A stretch of 64,000 nucleotides of DNA from NCBI GenBank assembly GCA_048268845.1, contig JBLWUQ010000002.1:348965-412964 (forward strand), in the 5' to 3' direction. Each line of letters begins with the position of its first letter. The first letter of the stretch is position 1. This stretch comes from Muriiphilus sp048268845. Lineage in GTDB: Bacteria > Pseudomonadota > Alphaproteobacteria > Rhodobacterales > Rhodobacteraceae. The notes beneath the pieces are model-generated. The model made no database searches. It was not told the DNA's origin and saw only the letters and a list, made by a program, of their open reading frames with translations. The position numbers were made by a program, and so were the translations under genes. Of this stretch, positions 32,483 to 41,950 are shown piece after piece.

Positions 32483-34876
32483 CTACGCCAGCCCCGCCTC
32501 GGCCATCAGCCGGTCGGCTTCTGCGGCCATCAGCGCCTCGGCTCCTGCGCCCTCGACTGGCACCTTGCCGACCTCGAGGAACATCGGCGCGGCAAACGGC
32601 GTCACCCGGTCGGTGACGACGTGATCGACGCGGGCATGGGTGCGCGCCAGCATTTCCTCGATCCGCCCGAATCCGATCAGCCCGCGCATCGCCTCTTCGC
32701 GGGTGACGTCCAGCAGCAGGTGGCCGGGGTCGTATTTGCGCAGGGTGTCGTAAAGGATGTCCGAGGAAAACGTCGCCTGCCTTGCATTGGTGCGCTTGCC
32801 GGGAAAGTTGCGCGGCGTCAGCCCGGCGATGGTCGCCGCCACCTTGAAGCTGCGTTTCATCAGCGTGTTGTCGGCCAGCCAGCCCTCCAGCCCGTCGCGC
32901 AGCCCTTCTGGGTCAAGCAGCGCGGCGGGGTCGGCCACCGCCTCAAGCGACCAGATCAGCGTGGCATAATCGGTGGCAACGAAGCCCAGCGGGCCAAGCC
33001 CGGCGCTCTCCATTCGCCGCGTCAGCAACAGCCCGAGCGTCTGCTGCGCGCCCTTGCCGGCGAAGCCGTAAAAACAGCTATGCGCCCGGCCTTCATGGGG
33101 AAAGCTCTCGACCAGCACCCGCCCGGCTTCGGGCAGGCGCGAAACCTCGGCCTGAAGCCTGATCCAGTCCCGCGTGTGGTCGGGCAGGGCGCTCAGGTCG
33201 CGCCGGTGCAACAGGTCGAGCACGCGGGCGGAAAGCTGCGTCGAGGTCGAGAACTTGGTGCCCATGAACACCGCCACTTTCGGCTTGCGCCCCTTGTCGC
33301 GGCTGACCTCGACATGCATTTCCTTGAGGCTTTCAAAGCGCACGATCTTGCCGCCGATCAGGAAGGTATCGCCGGGGACAAGCGAAGCGGCGAAGGCTTC
33401 CTCGACCTCGCCCAGGGTCGCCCGCTGGCCGCGCAGCCGCACTTTCAACGTGTCGCTGTCCTGTATGGTGCCGATGTTCATCCGCACCATCTGCGCCGAG
33501 CGCGGATCGCGCAGGTGCCACAGCCTATCGGCGCGCAGTTGCAACCGCTGCCAGCGGTCATAGGCCTTGAGGGCATAGCCGCCAGTGGCCACGAAATCGA
33601 GGCAGGCGTCGAAATCAGCGCGCGTCAGCGTGGCGTAAGGTCCCGCGCGCCTGACCTCGGTGAAAAGCGCATCGGCATGAAACGGCCCCGAACAGGCGCG
33701 GATCAGGATGTGCTGGCAGAGCACATCGCGCGGCCCCGGCCCGCGCGGCTCGCCGTCGAGGTCATGCGCCAAGGCCGCCTCGATGGCCGCCTGACACTCG
33801 ATCACCTCCCAGCGGTTCGCCGGCAGAAGCAGCGCCTTGGACGGCGCGTTGTAGCGGTGGTTGGCGCGGCCGATCCGCTGCACCAGCCGCTTGACGTTCT
33901 TGGGCGCCCCGACCTGGATCACCAGATCGACATCGCCCCAGTCAAGGCCAAGGTCGAGCGTGCCGGTGCAGACGATGGCCCTGAGATCGCCGCGCAGCAT
34001 CGCCGCCTCGACCCTCTCGCGCGACTCGCGTGACAGCGATCCGTGGTGGATCGCGACCGGCAGGTTCTCGGTATTGGCGAGCCACAGGTGGTGAAAGAAG
34101 ATCTCGGCCTGGGCGCGGGTGTTGTGAAAGATCAGCGTGGTCTTGTGACGTTTGACCGCCGCCAGCACCTCGGGAATGGCATAGCGCCCGCCACCGCCCG
34201 ACCACGGTGGCGGCATTTCGGTCGTCAGCATGGTGATGTCGGGGTGCGGGCCGGGTTCGGCGGTCAGCACGTCGCAACCTTCGGGGTGCAGATAGCGCGC
34301 CAGCGCCGGCGGATCTTCGACCGTCGCCGACAGCCCGACGCGGCGCAGGCCGGGGGCGAGCGCCTCGAGCCGGGTCAGGAGCAGCATGAGCTGATCGCCG
34401 CGCTTGCTTTCGGCCAGCGCGTGCAACTCGTCCACCACCACGCGCCTGAGCCCGCCAAAGACGCGCGGCGCATCGTCGTAGCTGAGCAGCAGCGCGAGGC
34501 TTTCTGGCGTCGTCAGCAGGATATGCGGCGGGTCGGCGCGCTGCGCCTTCTTGCGGGTCTGGCTGGTGTCGCCGGAGCGGTCGTCGACGCGGATGCCAAG
34601 ACCGAGGTCGGCAATCGGCCCGGTGAGGTTGCGGCGCATGTCGGCCGCCAGCGCCTTGAGCGGTGAAATGTATAAAGTGTGCAAGCCGGAGCGCGGATTC
34701 TCCGCCAGTTCGACCAGCGAAGGCAGGAATCCTGCAAGCGTCTTGCCGCCGCCGGTGGGCGCGATCAACAGCGTCGCGGGCGCCTCGGCCCGCGCCAGCA
34801 TGGCCGTCTGATGCGGGTGCGGCTGCCAGCCCTTGCGGGCGAACCAGTCGGCGAAAAGGGCGGGCAGGGCGGTCAT
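32483..34876 (-). CDS. Lhr-like DEXH-box helicase (ligase-associated type)
   Basis: An ATP-dependent helicase of 797 residues. Motif I is APTGGGKT near residue 40, motif II VVVDELHALAESKRG near 145, motif III LSATVEDP, and motifs V-VI GTLDLGLDWGDVDLV and QRIGRANHR. The C-terminal winged-helix and Lhr-specific part is present to the end. Length and pattern fit the helicase usually found with a DNA ligase and a metallo-beta-lactamase nuclease in a DNA-damage set. Those partners are not in this window, so here the gene stands alone. It converges on the Sel1-protein gene with seven bases between stops. Confidence 0.88.
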   Translation of the reverse strand: MTALPALFADWFARKGWQPHPHQTAMLARAEAPATLLIAPTGGGKTLAGFLPSLVELAENPRSGLHTLYISPLKALAADMRRNLTGPIADLGLGIRVDDRSGDTSQTRKKAQRADPPHILLTTPESLALLLSYDDAPRVFGGLRRVVVDELHALAESKRGDQLMLLLTRLEALAPGLRRVGLSATVEDPPALARYLHPEGCDVLTAEPGPHPDITMLTTEMPPPWSGGGGRYAIPEVLAAVKRHKTTLIFHNTRAQAEIFFHHLWLANTENLPVAIHHGSLSRESRERVEAAMLRGDLRAIVCTGTLDLGLDWGDVDLVIQVGAPKNVKRLVQRIGRANHRYNAPSKALLLPANRWEVIECQAAIEAALAHDLDGEPRGPGPRDVLCQHILIRACSGPFHADALFTEVRRAGPYATLTRADFDACLDFVATGGYALKAYDRWQRLQLRADRLWHLRDPRSAQMVRMNIGTIQDSDTLKVRLRGQRATLGEVEEAFAASLVPGDTFLIGGKIVRFESLKEMHVEVSRDKGRKPKVAVFMGTKFSTSTQLSARVLDLLHRRDLSALPDHTRDWIRLQAEVSRLPEAGRVLVESFPHEGRAHSCFYGFAGKGAQQTLGLLLTRRMESAGLGPLGFVATDYATLIWSLEAVADPAALLDPEGLRDGLEGWLADNTLMKRSFKVAATIAGLTPRNFPGKRTNARQATFSSDILYDTLRKYDPGHLLLDVTREEAMRGLIGFGRIEEMLARTHARVDHVVTDRVTPFAAPMFLEVGKVPVEGAGAEALMAAEADRLMAEAGLA

Positions 34877-34922
34877 CGCCCGAAGATAGGGTGCAGAAAG
34901 GCGGATGGAAAGCGGCGCCGCC

Positions 34923-36236
34923 TCAGTGCGCGATGTCCTCGTCGTCCACGAACATGTTGGCCCAGGCGCGGTCGATCAGCGCGGGGCTCATCTGGTAGGG
35001 GATGCCCTCGAAATCGCAGATCGCCATCATCTGGTCGATCAGGAACACCGGCTGATAATTGGCATAGATGTTGTCGATCAACGGGTATTTCTGCTTGAGC
35101 AGATGCACCAGCGCCGCCTCGTCCAGCGGCATCCCCTTCTTGCGCGCGACCATCGCGAAGATTTTCAGAAAATCCTCCTGATTCGGCCCGTCGATCTTGA
35201 TCTTGAAGAAGATCCGGCGCAGCGCCGCCTTGTCGAAGATCTTGTTCGGGTGGAAGTTGGTCGAGAAGATCACCAGCGTGTCGAACGGCACCTCGAACTT
35301 CTCGCCAGATTGCAGCGCGAGGATGTCCTTGGCTTCCTCGAGCGGCACGATCCAGCGGTTGATCAGCGCCTGCGGCGGCTCGGACTGGCGGCCGAGGTCG
35401 TCGACGATGAAGACGCCGCCGGTCGATTTGAACTGCAAGGGCGCGGTATAGGTGCGGCTGACCGGGTTGTAGACCAGATCGAGCATATCGAGCGTCAGCT
35501 CGCCGCCAGTGATGACGGTCGGCCGGTCGCAGAGCACATAGCGCCGGTCGAACCGGTTGGCGGTGCGGCGCAGCGCGCCGGGTTCTTCGACGATGTCCTG
35601 CGCCTTGGAATGAACGATCGGGTCATAGACGGTGATGACCTGCCCGGAATACTCGACCGCGCGCGGCACATAGATCTTGTCGCCCAGCGCGTCACGGATG
35701 CCGTTCGAGATCGAGGATTTGCCGTTGCCCGGCGGGCCATACATCAGGATCGAACGGCCGGAGCCGACCGCCGGGCCGAGGTGGTCCAGAAGCGCCGGCG
35801 GCAGGATCAGGTGGCCCATCGCCTTGGACAGTTGTTCGCGGGTGATCTGCATGTCGCGGACCGACTGGCGCTTGACCTGTTCGCCGTAGCGCTCCATCGG
35901 GACCGGCATCGCGCCGTAATATTCCGACTGGCTGAGCGCATCCAGCGCCCGCGCCTTGCCGGTATCCGACAGCCGGTAGCCCATCTCGCCGCTCGAGTTG
36001 GCGTGCAGCGTGCCCAGCGCCTCGAGCAGCCCCTGGCCGCGCGCCTCGTCGATCAGGTCCTGCACCACCCGCGAGGGCAGGCAGAGCACGCGCTCCAGAT
36101 CGGACACCATCTCGATGTTCATCCGGAACATGGTCTTCAGAAGGATGTCGCGCATCATCACCGGCGAAAGTCCGGTGTCGGTCATCGACCGGAGCGGCGG
36201 TGGCGCCTGAACGCCGGGAGAGGTCTGCATGTTCAT
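34923..36236 (-). CDS. AAA+ ATPase with N-terminal winged-helix domain
   Basis: A cytoplasmic ATPase of 437 residues. About 130 N-terminal residues look like a helical or winged domain (SPVMMRDILLKTMFRMN, then LLEALGTLHAN). The ATPase core has Walker A GPPGNGKSS near residue 165, Walker B GGVFIVDDLGRQ near 275, sensor 1 IFSTNFHP, and an arginine-rich RRIFFKI helix. Homologues are found next to Tad pilus genes in related bacteria, and the Tad locus here starts less than 2 kb away, so a role in pilus control is possible. Direct proof of function is absent. Confidence 0.82.
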   Translation of the reverse strand: MNMQTSPGVQAPPPLRSMTDTGLSPVMMRDILLKTMFRMNIEMVSDLERVLCLPSRVVQDLIDEARGQGLLEALGTLHANSSGEMGYRLSDTGKARALDALSQSEYYGAMPVPMERYGEQVKRQSVRDMQITREQLSKAMGHLILPPALLDHLGPAVGSGRSILMYGPPGNGKSSISNGIRDALGDKIYVPRAVEYSGQVITVYDPIVHSKAQDIVEEPGALRRTANRFDRRYVLCDRPTVITGGELTLDMLDLVYNPVSRTYTAPLQFKSTGGVFIVDDLGRQSEPPQALINRWIVPLEEAKDILALQSGEKFEVPFDTLVIFSTNFHPNKIFDKAALRRIFFKIKIDGPNQEDFLKIFAMVARKKGMPLDEAALVHLLKQKYPLIDNIYANYQPVFLIDQMMAICDFEGIPYQMSPALIDRAWANMFVDDEDIAH

Positions 36237-36373
36237 GCCACTGCTCGCTGCCTGATTTTTTCAAGATTCTACCCGTCCGTTGCCATTTCGACAACAAAAA
36301 CCCGGAATAGTTTGCCAACGCACCCTGCAGCAGACATCTTGCGGGACAATTAACAAGGCTGACCGAGGGCAGA

Positions 36374-37999
36374 ATGGGCAGAACGAACGGGGCGGCGCTT
36401 GGCGCGTTCCTGCTGGCAGTCGTGGTGCTGCTGGCGGGGGTGACGCTGGCCAAGGACGGATTGTACATCGCCAAGCACGAGGGCGACACGCTGCATCTGA
36501 CGCAGATGGTGCTGCGCATGGCCGGGGGCGACTGGCCGCATCTCGACTTCCAGACCCCGATCGGCGTTCTGGCGATGATGCCGATCGCGCTGTTCGTCAA
36601 GCTCGGCTGGGGCATCGGCCATGCCTTCATCCTGTCGCAGGTGCTGGTCGCGGTGCTCGCGCTTCCGGCGATCTGGTGGGTGGCGCACAGCCGCTTCACG
36701 CCCCTTTGGGGCGCGGTGTTCGGTGGCTTCGCGCTGGTTCTGATTCTTGCGCTCGTGCATGGCGAGACCGAGTTTTCCGTATCCGTTTCAATGCACTACA
36801 ACCGCTGGGCCTGGGCGCTGGCGTTTCTTGCCATCGCCCTGGCGATGCTGCCCGCGCGCGGGTCGAGCAGTGCCGTTGCCGACGGTCTGGTGATCGGTCT
36901 GGCGCTGGCGGCGATGGTGCTGATCAAGGTCACATACGCGGTCGCCTTCCTGCCGCCGATCCTGGTGGCGCTGGTCGTGGCCCGCGCGTGGCGGACGATC
37001 TGGGTTGCCGCGCTGGCGGGGCTGGCGCTGGCGGCCGTCGTCACGCTGTCGGTCGGCACTCCGATGTTCTGGCTGGCCTACCTGCGCGATCTGGCGACGG
37101 TCGCGGGGTCGGACGTGCGGCCGCAGCCGGGGCTTGGCTGGTCCGCGATCCTGAGCGCGCCGGCCTTTCTTGGCGGAAACCTCGTGCTGATCCTGTCGGT
37201 GATCCTGTTCCGGCAGGCCGGGCATATGCGCGAGGGGCTGGTGCTTTTGCTTCTGGTGCCGGGGTTCGTCTATGTGACCTATCAGAATTACGGCAACGAC
37301 CCGCAGTGGATCGGGCTTGTCGGGCTGATGCTGGTGATGCTCGAGCCATCGCGCGAGGTGCGCAATGCGATGGGGTGGAACGTCACCAGGGGCATCGGTC
37401 TGGCGGCGGTCGCCTGTTTCGCCTTCGCCGCGCCCTCGGCGCTCAACCTGATCTACAGCCCGTTTCGCCACATCAAGAACGACGTCACCGAGTTTACGCC
37501 GATCATTCCCGGCTCGGGGGTCCATGAAGACCTTCAGACATTCGCGCTTCGCGTTCAGCGGGTGAGCGGCAGGATCGCGCTCGACGGGCCGGACTCGCCC
37601 TACGCGGCCTATACCGACCCCGAGGCGCGCGAGGACGCCCGCGCCGAATTCCGCGGCGAGGTTCTGCCCGATTGCTCGTTGGACATGGGCATGGTGTCGT
37701 GGTTCCGGGCGATCAGCGACGACCTGAAGGCGTCGGGCCTGGCACATGGCAAGAGCGCGTTCGTCGCCGACCTGTTGTCGAGTTTCTGGCTATATGGCGC
37801 GTTCGTTCCGCTCGAGCATGGCGCGCCCTGGTATTACGGCGGGCTTCCGGGGTTCGACAGCGCTGATTACGTGCTGGTGCCGCTCTGCCCGATGTCGCAG
37901 AAGGTGCGCAAGCAGGCGCTCGAGGCGATCGAGGAGAAGGGGGCGGAGCTTGAAGAACTGCGCCGGACCGAGACCTATATCCTGTTCGCGATCAGGTAG
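36374..37999 (+). CDS. Polytopic membrane protein, GT-C/ArnT-like
   Basis: A 541-residue protein with about ten hydrophobic helices up to residue 375 and a soluble C-terminal part of about 165 residues. An early loop HEGDTLHLTQMVLRM contains Glu and Asp positions like the first periplasmic loop of GT-C glycosyltransferases, followed by WPHLDFQTPIG. The C-terminal region (LDMGMVSWFRAISDDL, then HGAPWYYGGLPG) is of unknown role. It might transfer a lipid-linked sugar, for example onto a pilus or envelope component. It lies opposite the AAA+ gene and ends two bases from the tadV stop. Confidence 0.7.
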   Translation: MGRTNGAALGAFLLAVVVLLAGVTLAKDGLYIAKHEGDTLHLTQMVLRMAGGDWPHLDFQTPIGVLAMMPIALFVKLGWGIGHAFILSQVLVAVLALPAIWWVAHSRFTPLWGAVFGGFALVLILALVHGETEFSVSVSMHYNRWAWALAFLAIALAMLPARGSSSAVADGLVIGLALAAMVLIKVTYAVAFLPPILVALVVARAWRTIWVAALAGLALAAVVTLSVGTPMFWLAYLRDLATVAGSDVRPQPGLGWSAILSAPAFLGGNLVLILSVILFRQAGHMREGLVLLLLVPGFVYVTYQNYGNDPQWIGLVGLMLVMLEPSREVRNAMGWNVTRGIGLAAVACFAFAAPSALNLIYSPFRHIKNDVTEFTPIIPGSGVHEDLQTFALRVQRVSGRIALDGPDSPYAAYTDPEAREDARAEFRGEVLPDCSLDMGMVSWFRAISDDLKASGLAHGKSAFVADLLSSFWLYGAFVPLEHGAPWYYGGLPGFDSADYVLVPLCPMSQKVRKQALEAIEEKGAELEELRRTETYILFAIR

Positions 38000-38001
38000 C
38001 G

Positions 38002-38502
38002 TCAGCTGCCCCAGATCACCCCGGCGGCCAGATAGATCGCCAGCGCGCTGCCAAGGCAGAGGCCCATGGGGAAATCCTTGCGCGTCCAGCTTTCCCAATC
38101 CGGCGTGCGGCGGCGGATCGCCGGGGTGGCGCGGGCCAGACGGTGGACGGCGAAACCCGCCAGAAGGACCACGGCGAACAGGTAGACAAACGTCACCGCG
38201 TCCGGCAGCGCGATGAAGGGCGCCATGGCGGCGGCGAATTTCGCGTCGCCCGCGCCCAGCGCCCGCACCGCGTTGGCGAAGAAGCCGACCACCAGCACCA
38301 CGACCAGATGGGTGTAGCGCCAGAGATATTCCTCGAGGGGCAGCGCCACCAACCCGACCACCGCATAGACCAGAAACAGCGCCGCGACGGCCTTGTTCGG
38401 GATCTTCATCCGCGCCATGTCGCTCCACGCCACCCAGATCGCGATGGGAAGCGCGAAGGGCAAAAACCAGAGCGAGGTTGCGGCGGATTGAGCGAGCGTC
38501 AT
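38002..38502 (-). CDS. tadV: Tad prepilin peptidase (CpaA/TadV)
   Basis: An inner-membrane aspartyl protease of 166 residues that matures Flp-type prepilin. The two catalytic aspartates are visible: one in IWVAWSDMARMKIPN near residue 28 and one in GAGDAKF, the GxGD motif, near 85. Four to six hydrophobic helices cover the rest. It is the most downstream gene of the Tad run and starts one base from the preceding tadD stop. Confidence 0.9.
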   Translation of the reverse strand: MTLAQSAATSLWFLPFALPIAIWVAWSDMARMKIPNKAVAALFLVYAVVGLVALPLEEYLWRYTHLVVVLVVGFFANAVRALGAGDAKFAAAMAPFIALPDAVTFVYLFAVVLLAGFAVHRLARATPAIRRRTPDWESWTRKDFPMGLCLGSALAIYLAAGVIWGS

Positions 38503-38503
38503 G

Positions 38504-39364
38504 TCAGCCGCGTGTCACGTTCGCTTCCAGTGCTCTCAGGGCCCGCACCGCCTCGTCGAAATGCTGCGGATGGGTGTCCACCGCTTCCTGAAGCAGCGTC
38601 TTGCCCATGGTCACGTCGCCCTGCTTGATCGCCGCCAGCGCCAGCGTGTGCATCAGGCGCGCACGCTCAATCTGGGTCATGGTCATCACCGGCATGTCGT
38701 ATTTGCGCTGGGCGCCACGGGCCATCATCAGGTTGTTCTTGGCGGTGAACATCTTGTCGTCATAGGTCAGCGCCTCGAGAAACAGCTTTTCGGCACCGGA
38801 ATAATCGCCGCGCGTCAGCTTGGAATAGCCCCAGTTGTTCAGGGTGCCGGCAGGCTGGGTGGTCAGGCCCACGGCGGTTTCATAGAAGGTGTCGGCGCGC
38901 GACCATTCCTCGTTCGCGTCCGCCACCATCGCCTCGAGCCGGTAGCGGTCGAAGGTCTCGTGGGTCGGCGGGATCTGGTTGAGCACGTCCTTGGCCTTTG
39001 TCCAGTCGCCGGCGCGGATCAGCGCGTCGGCCAGATCCACGCGGTCTTCGCTGGTCACTTCGCTCGACGCGACGATCTGCGACAGGATCGTGACCGCCTC
39101 GCCGGGCTTGCGCGCCCGCACCAGCGATTTGGCCAGCCCGCGCTTGAGGTCGGTCCGGTCGGGGTATTGCTGCAGGGAGCGGCTGAAATAGGCGACCGCC
39201 TCGTTCGGGTCGCCGACCGTCAGCATGATGTCGTTGAGGTTGGATTCGTCGATCACGTTCACGCCCGCCACGGCGCGCTCGACCTCTTCATCCGTCATCT
39301 GTTCGCATGCCGACAGCGCCACTGCGCCGCCGAGGCAGAGGGAAACGAGTATGGTGTGGCGCAT
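38504..39364 (-). CDS. tadD: TadD-like TPR lipoprotein
   Basis: A lipoprotein of 286 residues. The signal peptide ends in the lipobox LSAC at about residue 19. It is followed by tetratricopeptide repeats, for example NEAVAYFSRSLQQYPDRTDLKRG, RAGDWTKAKDVLNQIPP and RGDYSGAEKLFLEALTYDD. TadD proteins are thought to help the secretin assemble in the outer membrane. It sits directly behind another TPR lipoprotein gene, so the locus has two TadD-type proteins. Confidence 0.88.
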   Translation of the reverse strand: MRHTILVSLCLGGAVALSACEQMTDEEVERAVAGVNVIDESNLNDIMLTVGDPNEAVAYFSRSLQQYPDRTDLKRGLAKSLVRARKPGEAVTILSQIVASSEVTSEDRVDLADALIRAGDWTKAKDVLNQIPPTHETFDRYRLEAMVADANEEWSRADTFYETAVGLTTQPAGTLNNWGYSKLTRGDYSGAEKLFLEALTYDDKMFTAKNNLMMARGAQRKYDMPVMTMTQIERARLMHTLALAAIKQGDVTMGKTLLQEAVDTHPQHFDEAVRALRALEANVTRG

Positions 39365-39405
39365 GTTGCCTGCGTCCTTTTGCTGCTCGAGCCGCGCCTC
39401 GCTTT

Positions 39406-39951
39406 TTATTGATTGGTCAGAAGCAGGTAGTCGCCTTGCCCCCGACGCATCAGTGCGAATGTCGCGGTATCATCCTCACCATATGTGATATTTTCGACTT
39501 TTGCGAGCGCCAAGGTAAGGTTTTCCTTGATGGAGTCAGTTTTGCCACTGTCCAGCCCATAGGCGATGCGAAACACCCGCGCCGCCTCGGCGACCTGGCC
39601 GGTTTCCATCAGCACGACACCAAGGTTGTTCCAGGCCGGAACGAAGTCGGGGTCCTTGCGCGTGGCCTGGCGCAGCAACGTCTCGGCCTGGCCCAGACGC
39701 CCCAGTTTCAGATTGGCCGAGCCCAGCGCCGACAGCACGTCGACGGTGATGCCCTGATCGGCGGCCGAGCGCAGATAGGATTTCAGCGCCAGTTCATATT
39801 CCCCCGCCGCCATCAGCCGGTGCCCGACGATCAGGCCATCCACGCTGCCCTCGCCATAGGGCAGGGTCTCTGGCGCATAGGGGCTGTTGCCTCGACCGCC
39901 CGGCCCGGTGTCACATGCCGACAGCGCCAGCGTCGCCGCCAGCGCCGTCAT
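39406..39951 (-). CDS. Second TadD-like TPR lipoprotein
   Basis: A 181-residue version if ATG 39951 is used. It has a lipobox LSAC and TPR units such as AAGEYELALKSYLRSAADQG, RLGQAETLLRQATRKD and TGQVAEAARVFRIAYGL. With this start only twelve residues precede the lipobox cysteine, no basic residue is present, and no good ribosome site is seen. An AUC codon at 39973-39975, eight codons upstream, would add RPPK and give a normal signal peptide behind AGGGG. No ATG, GTG or TTG exists between the tadC stop and 39951. The start is therefore open. Confidence 0.82.
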   Translation of the reverse strand: MTALAATLALSACDTGPGGRGNSPYAPETLPYGEGSVDGLIVGHRLMAAGEYELALKSYLRSAADQGITVDVLSALGSANLKLGRLGQAETLLRQATRKDPDFVPAWNNLGVVLMETGQVAEAARVFRIAYGLDSGKTDSIKENLTLALAKVENITYGEDDTATFALMRRGQGDYLLLTNQ

Positions 39952-39984
39952 CGCGATTGCTTTCGGTGGTCTGATGTCCTGCCC

Positions 39985-40968
39985 CTAGAATGATATGCTT
40001 TTCAGCGTTTCCCCGACCGCGTAGACCGACGGACCGATCAGGATGATCAGAAGCGGCGGCACGGTCAGCATCATTGTGGCAAGTGTCATTTTGGTCGGCA
40101 AGGTATTTGCCTTCTCCTCGGCCCGCATCACGCGTTTATCGCGCATTTCGGACGCGTAGATGCGCAATGCGTCGGCGATCGAGGTGCCGAAGGTGGCCGA
40201 CTGGATCAGGACGGTGACGAAACTGGCCACGTCCGGCACGCCGGCGCGCTCGCCCATGTCGCGCAAGACCTGGATGCGTTCCTTGCCGGCCTTGAGTTCC
40301 CAGGCGACGATTTCAAACTCGTCGGCCAGCGACGGAAAGCCCGAGCGCAGTTCCTTGCCGACACGCATGATCGACTGGTCGAGCGACTGGCCGGCCTCGA
40401 CGCAGACCAGCATCATGTCGAGCGCGTCGGGAAAGCCGCTGATGATTTCTTCCTTGCGGGTCTCGGCGCGGCGCGTGACCCAGTATTTCGGCGCCATGTA
40501 GCCGACCGCACCGGGGATCAGGATCGACAGGATCGTCGATTGCGTCGAGGGCTCGCCGGTGGCCGAATTCAGCACCGCATAGGCGACGCCGAGCACCAGC
40601 ATCCCTATCCCCAGCGCGAATTGAGCGAAATGGAAGGTGCGCACCGCGTTCTTGCCGGGATAGCCCGCCTGAAGCAGCTTGAGCTGGATGGCCGAATATT
40701 CCGCCTCGTCGGTGGGTTCGAGAAAGCCCTTGTATTTCTCGAGCTTGCTCATCTTGTCGGGCGCATTCTTCTTGCTGCGCAGGGTCTTCTTCTTGTCGTT
40801 CGCGTCCTTCTCCTGCGTCGACCGGTTGAGCCGGTCGAGCGGGTCGTCCGGCTTTTTCAGAAACATCGGCAGGGTCGCCACCACCAGCACGAGACCCAGC
40901 CCGCCGACCGCGTAGAGCGGGCCGAGCGGGCCGAACATGTCGATGAGGATTTGATTGATCGCGTCCAT
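39985..40968 (-). CDS. tadC: Tad inner-membrane platform protein TadC
   Basis: A type II secretion F-domain protein of 327 residues. Hydrophobic helices lie near residues 15-35, 115-150, 270-290 and 305-320. Conserved F-domain parts include FPDALDMMLVCVEAGQSLDQSI and FVTVLIQSATFGTSIADALRIYA. It pairs with TadB to form the platform for pilus assembly. The start ATG 40968 follows the tadB stop after nine bases on the minus strand. Confidence 0.93.
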   Translation of the reverse strand: MDAINQILIDMFGPLGPLYAVGGLGLVLVVATLPMFLKKPDDPLDRLNRSTQEKDANDKKKTLRSKKNAPDKMSKLEKYKGFLEPTDEAEYSAIQLKLLQAGYPGKNAVRTFHFAQFALGIGMLVLGVAYAVLNSATGEPSTQSTILSILIPGAVGYMAPKYWVTRRAETRKEEIISGFPDALDMMLVCVEAGQSLDQSIMRVGKELRSGFPSLADEFEIVAWELKAGKERIQVLRDMGERAGVPDVASFVTVLIQSATFGTSIADALRIYASEMRDKRVMRAEEKANTLPTKMTLATMMLTVPPLLIILIGPSVYAVGETLKSISF

Positions 40969-40977
40969 GTGCTGCCC

Positions 40978-41946
40978 TCAGACCTTGATGTTGACCAGCG
41001 ACTTCATCACGAAGACGTTGGCCACGAGAAACGCCGCCGCCACCAGCGCCGCCGGGATGAAGGCCGAAGTCTCCTTCACGTCGTCATAGTAGTTCGGCTG
41101 GATCAGGTTGATCATCACCAGCGCGGCCAGCGGGAAGCCCGACAGGAAGGTGCCGGACCATTTCGCCTCGGCGGTGATCGCCTTGACGCGGCGAAACAGC
41201 TTGAAGCGCGCCCGGATCACCTTGGACAGACCCTCGAGGATCTCGGCCAGGTTGCCACCCGATTGCTGCTGGATCGACACCGCAACGGCGAGGAAGCGCA
41301 GATCCTGCATGTCCATGCGTTCGGCCAGATGCTTGAGGCTTTCGGCAACGTCGCGCCCGTAGGAACATTCGTCGGCGATCACGCCCATCTCCGACCCCAG
41401 CGGGTCGGCGACCTCTTTCGCGACGATCTGGATCGCCGAGCTGAACGGGTGGCCGACACGAAGCGAGCGCACCATCAGTTCGACCGCGTCGGGAAGCTGT
41501 TCCTCGATCATCGCGAGGCGCTTCTTGGCCTTGTTGTTGACCCAGACATAGACCCCGCCGACCCCCATCGCGATCGCCACGGCGATGCGGACCGCAGGGC
41601 CGGTGCCGGTACCGACGGTCAGCCCGACATAGGCCACCACCGATACCCCGGCCATCACCATGATCAACTGCTGCGGCGAGAAGGCGATGTTGGCCTTCTG
41701 CGCCTTTTCGGCCAGCAGCGAATAGATCGGGATGCCGCGCGCGTTCATGTGCTGGTGCATCTCCTTGCGAAGCTGCTCCAGCACCTGCTCGCGCCCGACG
41801 CCCTTTTCCAGAAGGTCGAGCCGCCGGTTCACCCGGCTGTTGAGGCTGATCGACTTGCCGAAGACGGTCAGGTAGAGGCCTTCGACCAGCACCAGCACGG
41901 CGATGAAGATCAGGCCATAGATGATCGGTTCAGGGCTGAGTTGCAT
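40978..41946 (-). CDS. tadB: Tad inner-membrane platform protein TadB
   Basis: 322 residues from ATG 41946; the frame is open further upstream, but it would run back through the end of tadA. It has an N-terminal helix (IIYGLIFIAVLVLVEGLY), then two helices near residues 95-135. The F-domain contains QLPDAVELMVRSLRVGHPF, SIQQQSGGNLAEILEGLSKVIR and a KAITAEAKWSG segment, with two C-terminal helices. The arrangement with TadC and the TadA ATPase is the standard Tad core. Confidence 0.93.
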   Translation of the reverse strand: MQLSPEPIIYGLIFIAVLVLVEGLYLTVFGKSISLNSRVNRRLDLLEKGVGREQVLEQLRKEMHQHMNARGIPIYSLLAEKAQKANIAFSPQQLIMVMAGVSVVAYVGLTVGTGTGPAVRIAVAIAMGVGGVYVWVNNKAKKRLAMIEEQLPDAVELMVRSLRVGHPFSSAIQIVAKEVADPLGSEMGVIADECSYGRDVAESLKHLAERMDMQDLRFLAVAVSIQQQSGGNLAEILEGLSKVIRARFKLFRRVKAITAEAKWSGTFLSGFPLAALVMINLIQPNYYDDVKETSAFIPAALVAAAFLVANVFVMKSLVNIKV

Positions 41947-41950
41947 GTCT

